From Ilex aquifolium (Eukaryota > Streptophyta > Magnoliopsida > Aquifoliales > Aquifoliaceae), in assembly GCA_951799425.1 (NCBI GenBank), contig OX637396.1:41841901-41905900 (forward strand): 64,000 bases of DNA. Direction: 5' to 3'. Positions 1 to 11,747 of this stretch are shown piece by piece. The notes beneath the pieces are model-generated. The model was not told the origin of the DNA and did no database searches. It saw nothing but the letters and a program-made list of their open reading frames with translations. A program made the position numbers and the translations under genes. The number at the start of each line of letters is the position of its first letter. The first letter of the stretch is position 1.

Positions 1-108
1 AAAAAAAAAACTGAAAGAGAAAAGAAGCCACTATATCACACAATAATGCAGATTAAACCAATGCAATACAAGGATAATGCTCATATTGGAAAGGTCAAGG
101 GTCCCATT

Positions 109-607
109 CAGGGGCCTAGCTACATGTAAATGGCTGGGGGCGGTTGCCTCCACTGAATTTTGAGTTAAAGGTTCAAAACTTTAAAGAATGTTGTCCCCAT
201 AAATTCAAAAGTTCATTTATTGCCCCCCATAAATTCTTAGAAATTTATATAGTGCCCTAGTTGTTTTTATTTTTGGTATGTCAGTGGTTCCACTCGCTCC
301 CTTAATTAATCTACGAAGACATATATTTTAATTGAATAAACATATGTAAAATACCCTCGTGCATGCATATTGATCAAAGCCAATATTATCTAGATTGATA
401 TTGATTTCTTGGTTTTCACATAATAGTTAAGTCTTGGATTTTAATATTTTTCTTATATTTTAGTTTAAGAATTTTTTATTTGAAAATAACCCTCAATTCA
501 ATCCTCATTAACAAAGGGTCAAAAAGATTTTTTTTTTAATACCATTTGGTTAAGTTTTTCGCTCATACTTTTGCCTCCACTAAAATGAATATCTGGCTCC
601 GCCCCTG
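109..607. mobile_element. Non-autonomous hAT element (499 bp)
   Basis: The element begins CAGGGGC and ends GCCCCTG, a typical hAT terminus. It is flanked by a perfect 8-bp target-site duplication GTCCCATT at 101-108 and 608-615. There is no transposase frame, so it is non-autonomous. It lies in what would be the second intron of the R3-MYB gene, between exon 2 (ending at 891) and an exon 3 that must be left of base 1. Confidence 0.9.
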
Positions 608-890
608 GTCCCATTTCCACTCAAGCCTGAATATCTCACTTTTCTAGCCACCATCTTGATGTGAAAAAGTAAAATGTTGAGGTTTTCATTCTTTTTTCTT
701 TTTACTTTCTTCCTCTGATTGAAACCAATCCCCTGCAGTTTGAATTCTTATTTTCCGTAAAAAATTAAGTTCAAATGACAAGTTGAAACCATGTTCTAAC
801 CAATCTTTCTCAGTAACCAAACATCAAATTAATCTGGCTAGTGCATGCATTTTTGACTTACCACAAAATTCAGATGAGTGAGCTTTTTAC

Positions 891-1160
891 CTGTCTCCAA
901 CAAGCTTGTGCATTTTGTATATTAGATCTTCTTCTTGTTCAGTCATGTTAATGAACTCCCACTCAATGCTACTTACCTCTACAAAATATCAGGAAGAGAA
1001 AGAACAGAATCCCATAAAGTACAGAACCAAAAAGAAAAGAAACAAGAAAGAAGAAAAGAAAGTGAGAGAAAACAAAAAAAATGATGGAAAACTGACCTTC
1101 ATAGCAACAAGATCTATGGGATCTATGGGTTCTGGTTTGCTTCCGGTGACTTTTACCCAT
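891..1160 (-). CDS. R3-MYB transcription repressor, CAPRICE/TRIPTYCHON/ETC type (5' part only)
   Basis: Two coding exons are visible: exon 1 at 1097-1160 (ATG at 1160) and exon 2 at 891-978. The donor after exon 1 is GTCAGT, the acceptor is TTTTGTAG, and exon 2 ends in a GTAAAA donor. Spliced, they read about 50 residues: a basic N-terminus (MGKSHRKQTRTHRSHRS) followed by EEVSSIEWEFINMTEQEEDL and IYKMHKLVGDR. This matches the start of the single R3 MYB repeat of CPC, TRY, ETC1 and ETC3, including the bHLH-binding pattern [DE]Lx2[RK]x3L. Family members lack a transactivation domain and block MYB-bHLH-WD40 complexes during trichome and root-hair patterning. The third exon (WDLIAGRIPGR-type) is not in bases 1-890 and should lie beyond the left edge. 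The first W of the repeat and the exon phase both fit. Confidence 0.85.
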
Positions 1161-4100
1161 TGTGGCTTTCAATAGGAATGAGAAGAAGAGATTAAGACAG
1201 GAAAGTGCAGGAGATAATGGAAAAAACTGTCAAGTTTTGCCTTTTTTGGAAATAAAGCCAATGGGTTTCTCTTAGAACATTTTGTTTTTCTCATTGTCAA
1301 TAGATAGGGACAGAGGATGAAACGGCTGGTCCTACCAAACAACCAAACTCAATTGTGGGTTGAATTGTAGGTGTTATGCTGATATGAATAAGGTCAAGAA
1401 ATTTCCTTGCAGTCAAGTTGTACTTAAGCACCTATTAGAATGTAAAGACATTATTATCTCTGTCTAAGTGCTAAAAACAGTAAAAGATGAATGACATTGC
1501 TAGTTTGCTACCTGAGTTTTCATAAAACTACACAGATAACAAAAGATGAATTACATTGCTACCTCTGAGTTTTCATAATTTTAAACAGATACATTCCAGA
1601 GATCAAAAAAACACCTTTGAGTTGAGTCTAAAATTTTAAATATCATTTCTGAACTGACATTGACTAAAAAAAGTACTAAAATTATATTGATTGTGCATTT
1701 TTTATTTTTCAACAAGTCAATATAAGGATAAACCTGTTATTTTCATTAACAAAAACTCCGATAAATGGTCTGTGTTGATTTTTTAAATATCAAAGTGGTT
1801 TTGTATTACTCAATCCTGACATGGTAGCATTAACTAACCTGTGTGCTGCTCGATTTGGCTTTCCTGGAATGTGTCTGAACTAATTTTCTTAAAGTCTTTG
1901 TTTGTACCACCTCGAATTTCTTTTATAATGGTCTTAATCTCCCAAATGCGTCCCTACAAGAATTGCCAATCTAATATAACCCTTGTCAGTCACCCTCAAG
2001 CCCTTACAATAGCCTTTCGCCACCTTGCATTCCAATTCCATAACAAACAAACACCCCATCTTATTTTTCAGTACAGTAGTATAGCTTCCAAAGTTTGACC
2101 TCTTCTCAAAATCCACAATTACAGAAATTTCGTGCACTAGACTAACTTGTTTTTTTGACAATGAGTCTGTTTGAAGCTGTCTTTTTTAAGTGAAAAATTA
2201 CGGTTTGAAAAATTTCGCAAAAAAATCCCGCAAAACCGTTTGGAATATTCTTTAAAAATTCTTTAAAAAGTTGAAAAAGTGCAAATGATTTTCTAACTTT
2301 TTTTGGCTTTTGTGTCGAAATAAAAAAAATAATTACATGTATGTATAGATTATGCTTAATAGTTCCCAAAATATAAATTTTAAATTTTTTTACACCACTA
2401 ATAATATTTTATGAATATAATAAACTAAAAAATTGTGTGAGGCCAACGGCAAAACTCCAAAAAAAAGGAGGGGGGGGGAAGCTCAAAAAATTAGCTTATT
2501 GAATCAGTCTAAATAAGTCTTTTGAATCCAAAAAAACTGTTTCATAAATTGGTAAAAAAGTCAAGACCCAAACAAACTTATTTTACTCAAAAACCTTTAA
2601 AAACTATCTATTTATTCTAACTTCAAACAGGTCCAATATCATATGCTCCAGAGTTAAACTTGCTGGGTGGCAATACACACGAATTAATTACTGAAAATCC
2701 AACGGTAAAAGTCTACAAAACATGACTTCCCTAGATGATTTGGTCACCGTGGCTTTGCTACACTAACTAATGTTTTTGGAACAGACTAGGTTTGAGAAAG
2801 CTGACCGTTTGGTGAGACAATAGGTTGAAGAGAAATGGCAAAGAAGTTCTTATCTTATCTTCTTGGAACCCATTATCGATCTTATCGAGACATACATGAT
2901 ATTGTGTTTGAAGCCTTCAGGTAGGATTTGCAGAGAATAAAATATTGAACCTGACCAATAGCTGTCACGGAGTTGTAAGGTTTTGAAGCCCACCTAAGGA
3001 GATCACAAGCTCTTTTTTTCCTCTATTTTTCTCTTTAATGGATTACTTTTTTTTCCTCTATTCAATAACAAAAGAAATACAATGATTCACCATGTGAAAA
3101 ACTTAACTAATTCACTCTAATAAAATTATCTGCTTTTTTCACGCTAGAATTTTTTTATTTATATTGTCTTAATAGAATTATTCTTCAGTCATCATGAATT
3201 GTCCCTTAATCTATTAAGATATTTATGAGAATATTTGACTGTTATAAACTACATTTCCTAAGCATGATTTGATTTTTTAGAAATTTTATTCTTAGATGAA
3301 ATCTGAAGATGGGCCGTACCCTTCGTCCCTCTTCCGCTTATGGCCCAATTCAATTTAACCGAGATTGTTTACAAAGCTACTAACGTGATCCTAACTTGTG
3401 TCTGAACTGGGTTAACTTATCTTCTTCTGTTGTTGAGCAAAATCATCTTTGAAGATGACTTTATTCGTGGTATTATCTGATATCGTACCTTAGTTATAAA
3501 TTTTATGAATTTATTTTTTAATTTTTTAGAATAATTTTATAATTTTTGCAATAATTTGTAATCAATCTTAAAAATATTAGAATCGATCACGACTTTTCTA
3601 AGATTGATTGAAAGTTACCGCAAAAGTTGTAACATGATCCAAACAATTATAAATTATTTTGTTGCAAATAAATCACAAAATTTATACCAAAACTCTCAAA
3701 AATTATAAATACAATTATAAATTATTTTATTGCAAATAAATCACAAAATTTATACCAAAACTCACAAAAATTATAAAATTTAAAAGTACAATATCGAAAT
3801 TTCTTTTTTGGTACCGTAATCTTGTCCAAATATTTATATCACATATCCTCTTTTAACAATTAAAACTTTCTAGATGAAAAGATGATGTAATACGATGTTA
3901 CACCTCTGCAGACAAGTTAACAAAGTTACCAATGAGATCGCGCACACAGCACCACCGGCATCAGTACACCAATGACCAAACCCTTCAGCAGTGCGCACAC
4001 AGACACATCTCAGGACATATAAACCAAAACCACTAGAAAGTAGAAACAGAGGCAAACGCACAGTGGAATCCAACCCCATCCGAAACCCTCAACTTCCAAT

Positions 4101-4350
4101 CCAGGCCCATTCACATTGTGATTCTTTTTCAGCCGTGACATGTCAAGCAATTAAATTGAGTCTAAAATAGTGCTCAAATTATAAAACTAACATAGTAAGT
4201 AAATTTTAAAAAATCAAATGAATAAAAATACGATCAAAAATATAATTATTATAATAATTATTATATTATTTGATTTTTGTTTTGGTCTCATTGTTTCAGT
4301 CATTCTAACATTATTCTGTTGGACCAAAACAGTTTTTTAAGTATAAAAAC
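1161..4350. other. Intergenic, upstream of the R3-MYB
   Basis: AT-rich sequence with no gene I can support. Bases 1161-2200 should hold the R3-MYB promoter. A 75-codon minus-strand frame at 1934-2161 has some codon-like character but matches no family I recognise. An A/T-rich direct duplication (about 60 bp) occurs near 3645-3775, where the same 'caaataaatcacaaaatttataccaaaa' phrase is written twice. Confidence 0.6.
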
Positions 4351-4353
4351 TGA

Positions 4354-5712
4354 GGGATTGTTTGGTAACTGTTTTTGTTTTGTGTTTTGTGTTTTTGTTT
4401 TCAATTTTTGTCAAAAATGAAAACAAAAATATGTTTGGGTACTGTTTTTGTTTTTGTTTTATATTAATTTTTTGAAAACAAAGACAAAAAAATGGAAACA
4501 AAAAAAAAGATGTTTCAAGAAACACCAAAAACAGAGACAAACGCGCAAAATAGGGTGGAGAATTAATGAGATCCGGACTTCGACTCCTCTTAACAGCAAA
4601 ACAAGCCTTTTTTTTTGTTGAAGTATAAAAACTCTTTCACCCCTCTCTCCTCCCCATTGCTTCTCTCTCTCTGTCTCTCTCCTCCCTCCCTCGTCTCTTT
4701 TTTCTCTGTATCAGACCACCGCCTCCATAGCTCCCTCCTCTCTCCTTTCTCTGTATGAAACCCAGAAGTTGTGAAACCCACCTCAATCGATGCCTCTCTC
4801 TCTCCTCTCTCCCTCTTCTCTGTGAAACCCAGAAGCTGTGCATATATATGCACAGATCGCTGCCTCGAGACGAATCGCCACCTCCATCGCTGCCTCGAGA
4901 CGAATCGCCACCTCCATCGCTGCCTCCAGACGAATCGTTGCCTCCTCTCTCCCTCCTCTCTCCTTCTTCTCTCCTTTCTCCATATTAATGCATATATACG
5001 TAGATCTATTTACTGATTTTTTATGTATAGATCTATACATATATATTTATATATACGTATGATTTTTTATGCATAGATCTGATTTTTTTTTAATGATTTT
5101 TTATGCATAAATTGTACCCATTTGTGTCTTTCCTTATTTTATTAAAATTTATGGTTTCTTCAGTGTATTGATTTTCAAATTCCTCTTTACTTGTTGTTTT
5201 CCTTCCTTCTCTCTGTGCGAGAATTTGTGTCTGTGTGTGCAAGTGTTTGTCTCTCTGTGTTGTGTGGGTGAGTGTGTTTGGGTGAGTATGTATGTTTGTG
5301 TGGGTGAATTTGTCTTTTTGTGTCTGTGTGTGTTGTGTGAGTCTGAGTGTGTCATGCAAAATTCATGTTGGATTCAATTGTTGAAGTACTCAAATCCCAT
5401 TTGTGCAATCCTATGATTCTTGTAGAGCTGTTATGAATTCTTGTGGTGAAACCGTTGCATATGGAGCTGTTATGATTTTTTGTTTTAGATGGATTCGGTT
5501 AAGCGACCTAAGTATTGACTTATTTCACTATAATCTTTGTATTGAAGTGGTTACCAAACATGTTTTTTATTTTTATTCTCATAATTTGAGAGACACAAAT
5601 GACTCACAAACATGTTTTCTGTTTCAGTCTTTACCACAAAACAAAAACAAAAATTGTCTCTGTTTTTCACTTTTTTGAAGACGCGAAAACAAAAACGTTA
5701 CCAAACGACCTC
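4354..5712. mobile_element. PIF/Harbinger-like non-autonomous element (1359 bp)
   Basis: The left end reads GGGATTGTTTGGTAAC and the right end, reverse-complemented, reads GAGGTCGTTTGGTAAC. The inverted repeats continue inward as T/G-rich 'GTTTTTGTTTT' sequence. A 3-bp duplication TGA flanks it (4351-4353 and 5713-5715), as expected for Harbinger-type insertion. The interior has CT-rich tracts and a 30-bp tandem repeat and encodes no transposase. Ends were set by eye; the family assignment is an inference from TIR and TSD size. Confidence 0.7.
4859..4940. repeat. 30-bp tandem repeat, about 2.7 units
   Basis: The unit starting GCTGCCTCGAGACGAATCGC is repeated almost perfectly at 4859-4888 and 4889-4918, followed by a partial unit to about 4940. 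It lies inside the Harbinger-like element. Confidence 0.9.
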
Positions 5713-6467
5713 TGAATTTTTGGTCGACTTTGAGCCTAAATTAAAGTGGGACCCGTTCGTTGTTTCTAATAAATTTCTGTGGGTCTATATTCTACTCCGT
5801 GAGGAAAATAATGTAGTATATTCACTTGTTCAAATCGAGTAAGAAATGAATGAGAAAATAGGCTCCAAAATGACCTTTTTGAAATGTGAAAATAAAGGTT
5901 GTGCAATGTAAAATTTAACACCAATAAGTTCTACATGGGCATATATAGGCCAAGTTTGCTCTATGGGATTGAGCCCCAAGGGGTACCAAAGTTTTATGAG
6001 CAGAGCGAGCACGTACATGTCTTCTGTTCTACCACACACGCGCGCCGCCCGCCACGCCGCGCCACGACCCGGCCAGGCCAGGCTCGAGTGTGGGTGTGGG
6101 TGTGTTTTAGACCAAGCCCTATCTTTTTGGAGAAAATTAATTAGGCGAGAATTTCTTAATCCGAAATTAATTTTCGGTACCCATTGGATCACACTGGTTC
6201 GAATTTTTGCATTTCGGCATTAAGACAGTCTGCATTTAGAGAGTACACAACACAATTTTTTGTTCGCTGGACGAATAGATTTGAGTGCTACTTCTGCTCG
6301 TGTAAAGATTATTGTATCATGGGAGACAGACGCTTGATATTCCATAAGCACCGTGTGTGGGGACGAAATCTGTCTCAAGGACATAGTGTCAAACACTAGC
6401 CTTGATTTACCTAAATTCAATAACAGTTCATGTTCTACAATCGGGTCAGTATTTATAGTAGTTATAC

Positions 6468-6615
6468 AAACAGTTACATGTAACTCTTTCGTATAAGACT
6501 ATTTCTGTGTAACTGTTTCGCACTTGAAAACTGTTACTGTTTTGATTTACATTACATGTTTTAAATCAAAAATTACAAAAGTGATTTTACTATATTTAGA
6601 ATACCACAAACAACA
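6468..6615 (+). repeat. Direct repeat copy A (148 bp)
   Basis: The sequence starting AAACAGTTACATGTAACTCT is repeated at 6801-6949 with only a few differences. Both copies end in ACCACAAACAACA. The copies are about 185 bp apart. Confidence 0.9.
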
Positions 6616-6800
6616 ATCTTAATACAGAATTTCCCGAATTTGTATAATTGTTTGTTGTGTTTCTGATACATGTTTTACTTTTTTAGACTGTTCTAAAATA
6701 TTGCAAATTGTTAAAACCTGTTTTGTTTACAATCTGTGATATTTGAAGAGACTTGAAATTTTTTTGAAAAATTGCATGTTCTGTTTATGTGTATAATTCT

Positions 6801-6949
6801 AAACAGTTATGTGTAACTCTTTCGTGTAAGGTTATTTCTGTGTAACTGTTTCGCACTTGAAAACTGTTACTGTTTTGATTTATATTACATATTTTAAATC
6901 AGAAATTACAAAAAGTGATTTTACTATATTTGGAATACCACAAACAACA
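6801..6949 (+). repeat. Direct repeat copy B (149 bp)
   Basis: Second copy of the repeat at 6468-6615, beginning AAACAGTTATGTGTAACTCT. Few substitutions and one extra A separate the copies, so the duplication is fairly recent. Confidence 0.9.
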
Positions 6950-6997
6950 TATTCTTCCTTTAATATTAGTCATGTGTGTGTGAGCTTGCTTCTATCT

Positions 6998-7184
6998 ATG
7001 TGACCGAACTAACTTACGTACACCACGATTAATTCTCTCTCCAGTTTAGTTAAGGGAAGATATCCACGTCAGGATTAAGATATTTATGACAGGTAAATTC
7101 TTCATGACCTGGTCTCAAGGAATTATCAAAATTTGAACTCAAGACGTCTGAGTTTACAACTCGTCATGTTGCCCTCGGAGTTGT
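6998..7184 (-). mobile_element. tRNA-derived SINE, copy 1 of a local family
   Basis: On the minus strand the body reads GACGAGTTGTAAACTCAGAC and TTGAGTTCAAATTTTGATAA, then an AT-rich tail region and a conserved terminal ...GTACGTAAGTTAGTTCGGTCAC. Closely similar sequences occur at 45463-45640 (minus) and 59236-59422 (plus). The spacing of an A-box-like and a B-box-like motif (GAGTTCGAAT in the best copy) suggests RNA polymerase III transcription. Confidence 0.6.
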
Positions 7185-7510
7185 GTACATCTATCAATTG
7201 ACCGATCCAGAAGAATTGAGAAATACTTCGACAATTTGTGCATCCTACAATAACAATCTAGTGAAAGAGAAGTACCTCTACCTGAATATAAGGTCAGCGA
7301 AACAGATGATTTGAACTCCTTTTACACACCCTGCAGGCTTGTGAAATGGTTCCTGCATTAGTGATGATATCTTAACAAGTTGGGGTTATGACTTCTGTCT
7401 AACGCCATATGATAATTGCAACACGAAACGTATTTGCTCATAAATAACACCTGTATATCCTGTTCTGAAAATGGTTTAGAACCAGCAGCAACGGTGGGTA
7501 ACTGCTGTCC

Positions 7511-10500
7511 TCACCAAGGTTGCCCTTTCCCTCGAAGCTGCCGAGCCAGCTCCCAGTCCTTTTTCACTGAGCTCCGAGAAAAGCAAATGAAAGGATACAT
7601 CCAGTTTATTGTAAGTGGAGATCCAAAAGTTTGGGATACATCTCAAACAAAAAAAAAAATGGGACCAATCCAATAAAGTTGGGATAGATCCCAAGTTTTT
7701 TTTCTCTATCCTAACTTAATTCAACTGAATCGTAACCTGGTCTGACCTGATTGAATCATAACTATCTATATGCCGAAAAGTTACCGCAGACTGTTCCACA
7801 AGCTTATGGTGCCACTCATTTGCTACATCCATAGCCATATACACCAAATAATTGAACACCCAAGTTTCAAGTGTTAAAGAACCTATGTCATATGAAATTT
7901 TGCTCTTTATGTCGGCAGGGCAGCAAAAACTACAACATGGAGGCAAGACCTGAACCAAGTTCATCAATCGGTAACCCCTGCCCCAAAACCCCAACAAAGA
8001 AAAGGACAGGAAGCATAAAGGTAAATCAAACTTACTAAGTGTAACACGCTTTGCATGAATTGCACATAGCATTGCATCTTCAAAAAAATGAACCAAATAG
8101 TCCTCTGCTGCCTACAAAAAATAACCACCCATAAATATTTGAAAACAGAATTCAAGTAGATGTGTACTTATTTGGAATTCCAAACAATTCTGCTATGAAA
8201 TCTGAACCGGTTTGAGGAAACATGGGCTGCCTATAATTATGAAAACAGTAAAAGGAAGTGTTTCCTTCAAAACTTAAAATGGCACGGAGAAGCAAATAAG
8301 GGTGGGAAATAGTATAATTTGTCTAATATGTGTTATCAGGTCACGTTAGGGGTGCATCTGGATGTTCCTTTATGTATCAATGGGCAATAATGCTTGGTAT
8401 GGCATTTGAAGTAAACGAATCTAACCTACACTGAAGTCATCAAAGATACTAAATCGGGATTCACCAACCAAATTAGTCAGGACCCTGTTGAATCAAAAAA
8501 AAATGTCACCATGCTTTCAAGTGAAATTTAGGGTATCTATATGTGACCACCTAGAAGGAACTCATAACTACTTATGATATGATTATGGTAGAACCAAACA
8601 AATTGAATTACTGTCTTTCTTAACAACGATTCAACTTCATCAGTTGCCAGTTTCAATATGGGGAAGTGTACCGTGCTCAAAAATGCACATGAATGTGAGT
8701 TTTGAAACTTCATTGAAATAGAACAAATCATACTTAGTTTCTACAGAGTGGAAGGTGTAAGCATAATTAATATATTAAAAGGTTGAGAATCAACATGAAA
8801 AATGACGCTATTGCACACCAGTCTACTAGAATATACGCACACATCATCTTGCCTACTTAGATGCATGCATTTATACAGAAAAGCCGACTAATTAAATGGA
8901 GATAAGCCATAATACCTCCGGGAGAGCTGCTAAAGCTTCAGCTGTCCAATGAGTCTTTCCCGGGGCAAAATAGTTGCTAATCTCTCTTACCTGCAAAAAC
9001 ATTACAAGAATGTACACAGAAACTTGTTGAAATCTCCTGATAAAACCAAATGCATACAAGTATATAATTATTAGTTACCACAAGAGAGATGTTTACAAAG
9101 GAATGTGCACAGAATGGTGAACTTCGAAACTTCCATTTCCGCTTCTGTTTGCCTTGGACATGATTATGAGAGTTGTACTTGCTAAAGTTGTGTGTGTGGC
9201 CAACATCATCCTTATTAGACATAGACTTGGCTACATCCTAAATATTGCACTTTCTTCAAGTTCTTTCTGGTTAAAAAGTTTGGCACTACTGTGGGAGGCA
9301 TGGGGTATCCATTCTTTACAATACAAGAATAAAATAAGAAATTTAAAAAGAAAGGAACTTAGTTATATACCCAAAAAATTAGCATTAAGATCTGTTGAGT
9401 TGAGCTGAATTTAATACTTTAAGAGAACATGAAGATCTCTGATGCAAATCCAGTTCTCACAGAAACCAATTCACAGCAATCCAACAGACATGTAGAGGAC
9501 AAATTTGTTATAACTATTCAGAAAGGCCGAAAGTTAATAAGTTTATCAAAGTAGCAAACATATGGGAAATGGTTCATCGGACAGTCATTTAATTTTAATT
9601 CCCCAACTCTGAAATATCGTGTAAAAGTTGAGCCACGTGTTAAATACCAATTGAGCATGCAAGAATTTCCTCCTGGAATTGTGACAATAACTCTTAATAA
9701 ATACAATTGGGAGAGGGACAGAGAGTGTGCATTTTTATTGAAGTGTGCTGAATCATTACAAACAAATATAAGCAGTCTGAAACCTGAGAAAACAAACCTA
9801 CGGTACAAGAATTTTGTAACACGACATCTGACATTTTGACAAGGCAAAATAGTTTATATATAAAGCAATTTAACAGCCTTCAAAACATTCAAGAAGTTTA
9901 AGGTCTCAGGTTGGATGACATTCTACTTGGCTTAAATTTATCGAAATTAAGTCTCCAAGTAGTTAAACACTCATTGCATCATCAATCCATTGGGATGTTT
10001 GAATTTAGTGCACAAGTTTATAGAAACCAATATGCACCCTTCTGTACTTCACTTCTCTGCACAACATCAAAAAGCCCTGGCCCAACTCCATGGAATCAGC
10101 TATGTGATTCCCGACTTCCTATATTCCCTTAACCTTTCCACTTATGATCTTTTAACATACTCTTAACAGTTCTCATATTTTACATTCAGGTCTATCTACA
10201 GACGATCACACAGACAAACATGTATCTGCACACACTTGTGTGTTTGTGAGTGTGCATATTGGTTCATAAACATTTTTGTGGCTTCATTGACTTGGTTATT
10301 ACAATGTTCATTAGATCATTACACCAACAGTCTCAAAACTAATATGCTTTTGTAATTGAATACATATCTGCTCAATTTCAACAATCCCTATCCAAATTTT
10401 TTTGTTATTGGCGAGATAAATTCCTATATTAATCTTACAACTTCAGGATTAGAGAGTGCGCTAATGCAGTGCTGATCTAGTAGAACTATTCAACGAAATT

Positions 10501-10930
10501 CCTAATCAACAAATACAACCACACAAATGCACGAATATGTGCCTATACAATGCATTTATGTTGGGAGAGAGATGAGAAAGAGTGAAATTACAGTTCGAAT
10601 GAAAGGAGCAGCAGGAATGAGAAGTTTCCAGGTCTTATGGAAATGCCGAATCTCACGAAGAGCCACCGTCCCCCGCCTGTGACGGTACTGCTTTCTCCGC
10701 CTCTGCGCCGCTGCTGAACCTGAAAAACACAAATGTTTCAAATCACTCAAGAACGCCTCAGCATCACCAATTCACCACCACACAAAACAAATGAAATAAA
10801 AAAAATAAATGCTTAAACTCACTTTGCGGATCATTGCCTGTACCTCTTCTAGTCGGAATCTGCAATTATTCATCGAAAAATAAATAAATAAATTCGTAGA
10901 AAAATATTCGAGATCTACACACACACAAAC

Positions 10931-10977
<47 letters not shown>

Positions 10978-11141
10978 AGTAGAAGTACCGAGGTCGAAGA
11001 ACTAGATGCAGCAGCTGTGATTTTAGAGAGCGAAAATATTTAGATACTAAGAATTTTAAATATATATATATATTTAAAATTCTGACAGAAGCCTTGGGGG
11101 CGATTACGTTTCTGTTGGGAGAGGTGTTTTGTTCTCGCTAT
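7511..11141 (-). CDS. CENH3: Centromeric histone H3 (CENH3/CENP-A), start codon disrupted
   Basis: CENH3 replaces H3 in centromeric nucleosomes and recruits the kinetochore. Seven exons join in frame: 11087-11141, 10989-11014, 10823-10859, 10592-10719, 8916-8990, 8036-8111, 7511-7566 (453 nt, 150 codons plus TGA). The product has a diverged N-tail (ARTKHLSQQKRNRPQGF), then RRGTVALREIRHFHKT, LLIPAAPFIRTV, a helix-2 block EAAEDYLVHFFEDAML, CAIHAKRVTL, and the C-terminus KKDWELARQLRGKGQPW. Loop-1/helix-2 spacing and the short C-terminus are those of CENH3 and not of canonical H3. Oddities: the codon preceding ARTK is ATA, not ATG; the original ATG is at 11276, beyond an inserted MITE. Helix 2 has LPE where the family normally has LQE. 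The C-terminus has W and Q where F and R are usual. The first exon's donor could instead be GTAATC at 11107, also in frame. It may be a decaying paralog or a gene rescued by splicing. Confidence 0.85.
10931..10978. repeat. (TA)n(GA)n microsatellite
   Basis: A TA run followed directly by a GA run lies in CENH3 intron 2, a few bases from the exon 2 donor. Confidence 0.9.
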
Positions 11142-11268
11142 TAGGGGTGATAAACGAGCTGAATTCGAGTCTAATTTAAGCCTAATTTACATATAAACGA
11201 ACTGGCTCATTTGACTATTTACACATAACCTAAAAAAATGTTCAAACTTGACTTATTTAACGGCCCTA
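11142..11268. mobile_element. hAT MITE inserted at the CENH3 start codon (127 bp)
   Basis: The element starts TAGGGGTGATAAACGAGC and ends CGGCCCTA, giving short TAGGG/CCCTA termini as in Ac-like hAT elements. It is flanked by an 8-bp duplication CTCGCTAT (11134-11141) and CTCGCCAT (11269-11276). Read on the minus strand these are ATAGCGAG and ATGGCGAG. Deleting the MITE and one duplication restores ATG GCG AGA ACA AAA CAC, the MARTKH start of CENH3. The single mismatch between the two copies falls on the third base of the start codon. Confidence 0.9.
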
Positions 11269-11276
11269 CTCGCCAT

Positions 11277-11543
11277 GGAATTTGGACGAAATGCAGAGAC
11301 AGAGACAGAGAGTGATCGATTTTCTGGGAGTTTTCTTTATCCTTTGTCTCTTTGGTTGAAGCTGATACACATGAGTAGACTAGTACTAGGTTCCCGCCAT
11401 TTCATTTTGATTTGACGTCCGACAGCTTTTGGGCACAGAGGGTGGTAATGATCAGCAACGAGCCGGACCTATAAGCCCAATTAGTTTTCTGTTGGTGGCT
11501 GGCCCTTTAAGGGCTGGCCTATCAGGCAGGAAATGGCCTGGAT
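11277..11543 (-). promoter_or_regulatory. CENH3 5' UTR and proximal promoter
   Basis: Directly upstream of the displaced ATG the minus strand has a CT-rich leader (CTCTCTGTCTCTGTCTCTGC). An E2F-like site, TTCCCGCC, lies at 11391-11398. E2F control is known for plant CENH3 genes, but this site deviates from the WTTSSCSS consensus at its first base and is only a candidate. No other clear element is seen. Confidence 0.35.
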
Positions 11544-11711
11544 TTGATATTTGGAAAATTTGAAAGTCGGTACAAATATTTGAACTTAATTGACCTAAAT
11601 TACATTAAAAAAACTTACTTCACCCTGATTATATTTTTTTTTTTAAATACTAAAAGATCATTTATTACTCTATTATTTTGTCTCTCCATTACTCTCTTTA
11701 TTTGTCCCCTA

Positions 11712-11747
<36 letters not shown>

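Larger units (their letters stand above)
5890..6950. mobile_element. LTR-retrotransposon-like remnant
   Basis: This stretch has a GC-rich block (6036-6090) in AT-rich surroundings, a TATA-like 'catatata' at 5940, and a segment at 6340-6420 (GACGAAATCTGTCTCAAGGA and following) that resembles plant Copia LTR ends. It also contains an internal direct duplication. No gag, pol, primer-binding site or second LTR is present, so it is at most a solo LTR or fragment. Boundaries are approximate. Confidence 0.4.

Noticed and set aside
1097..1165. Alternative frame KPQWVKVTGSKPEPIDP in R3-MYB exon 1
   Set aside because: The frame MGKSHRKQ joins the R3 repeat exon in phase and has the expected basic N-terminus.
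1934..2161. 75-codon minus-strand frame with coding-like composition
   Set aside because: No recognisable motif and no supporting exons or start context.
4590..5359. Many overlapping frames on both strands
   Set aside because: They arise from CT-rich and 30-bp tandem repeats within a transposon.
9518..9847. 109-codon minus-strand frame within the CENH3 intron
   Set aside because: It lies inside a clean intron between exons at 8916-8990 and 10592-10719 and has no known motif.
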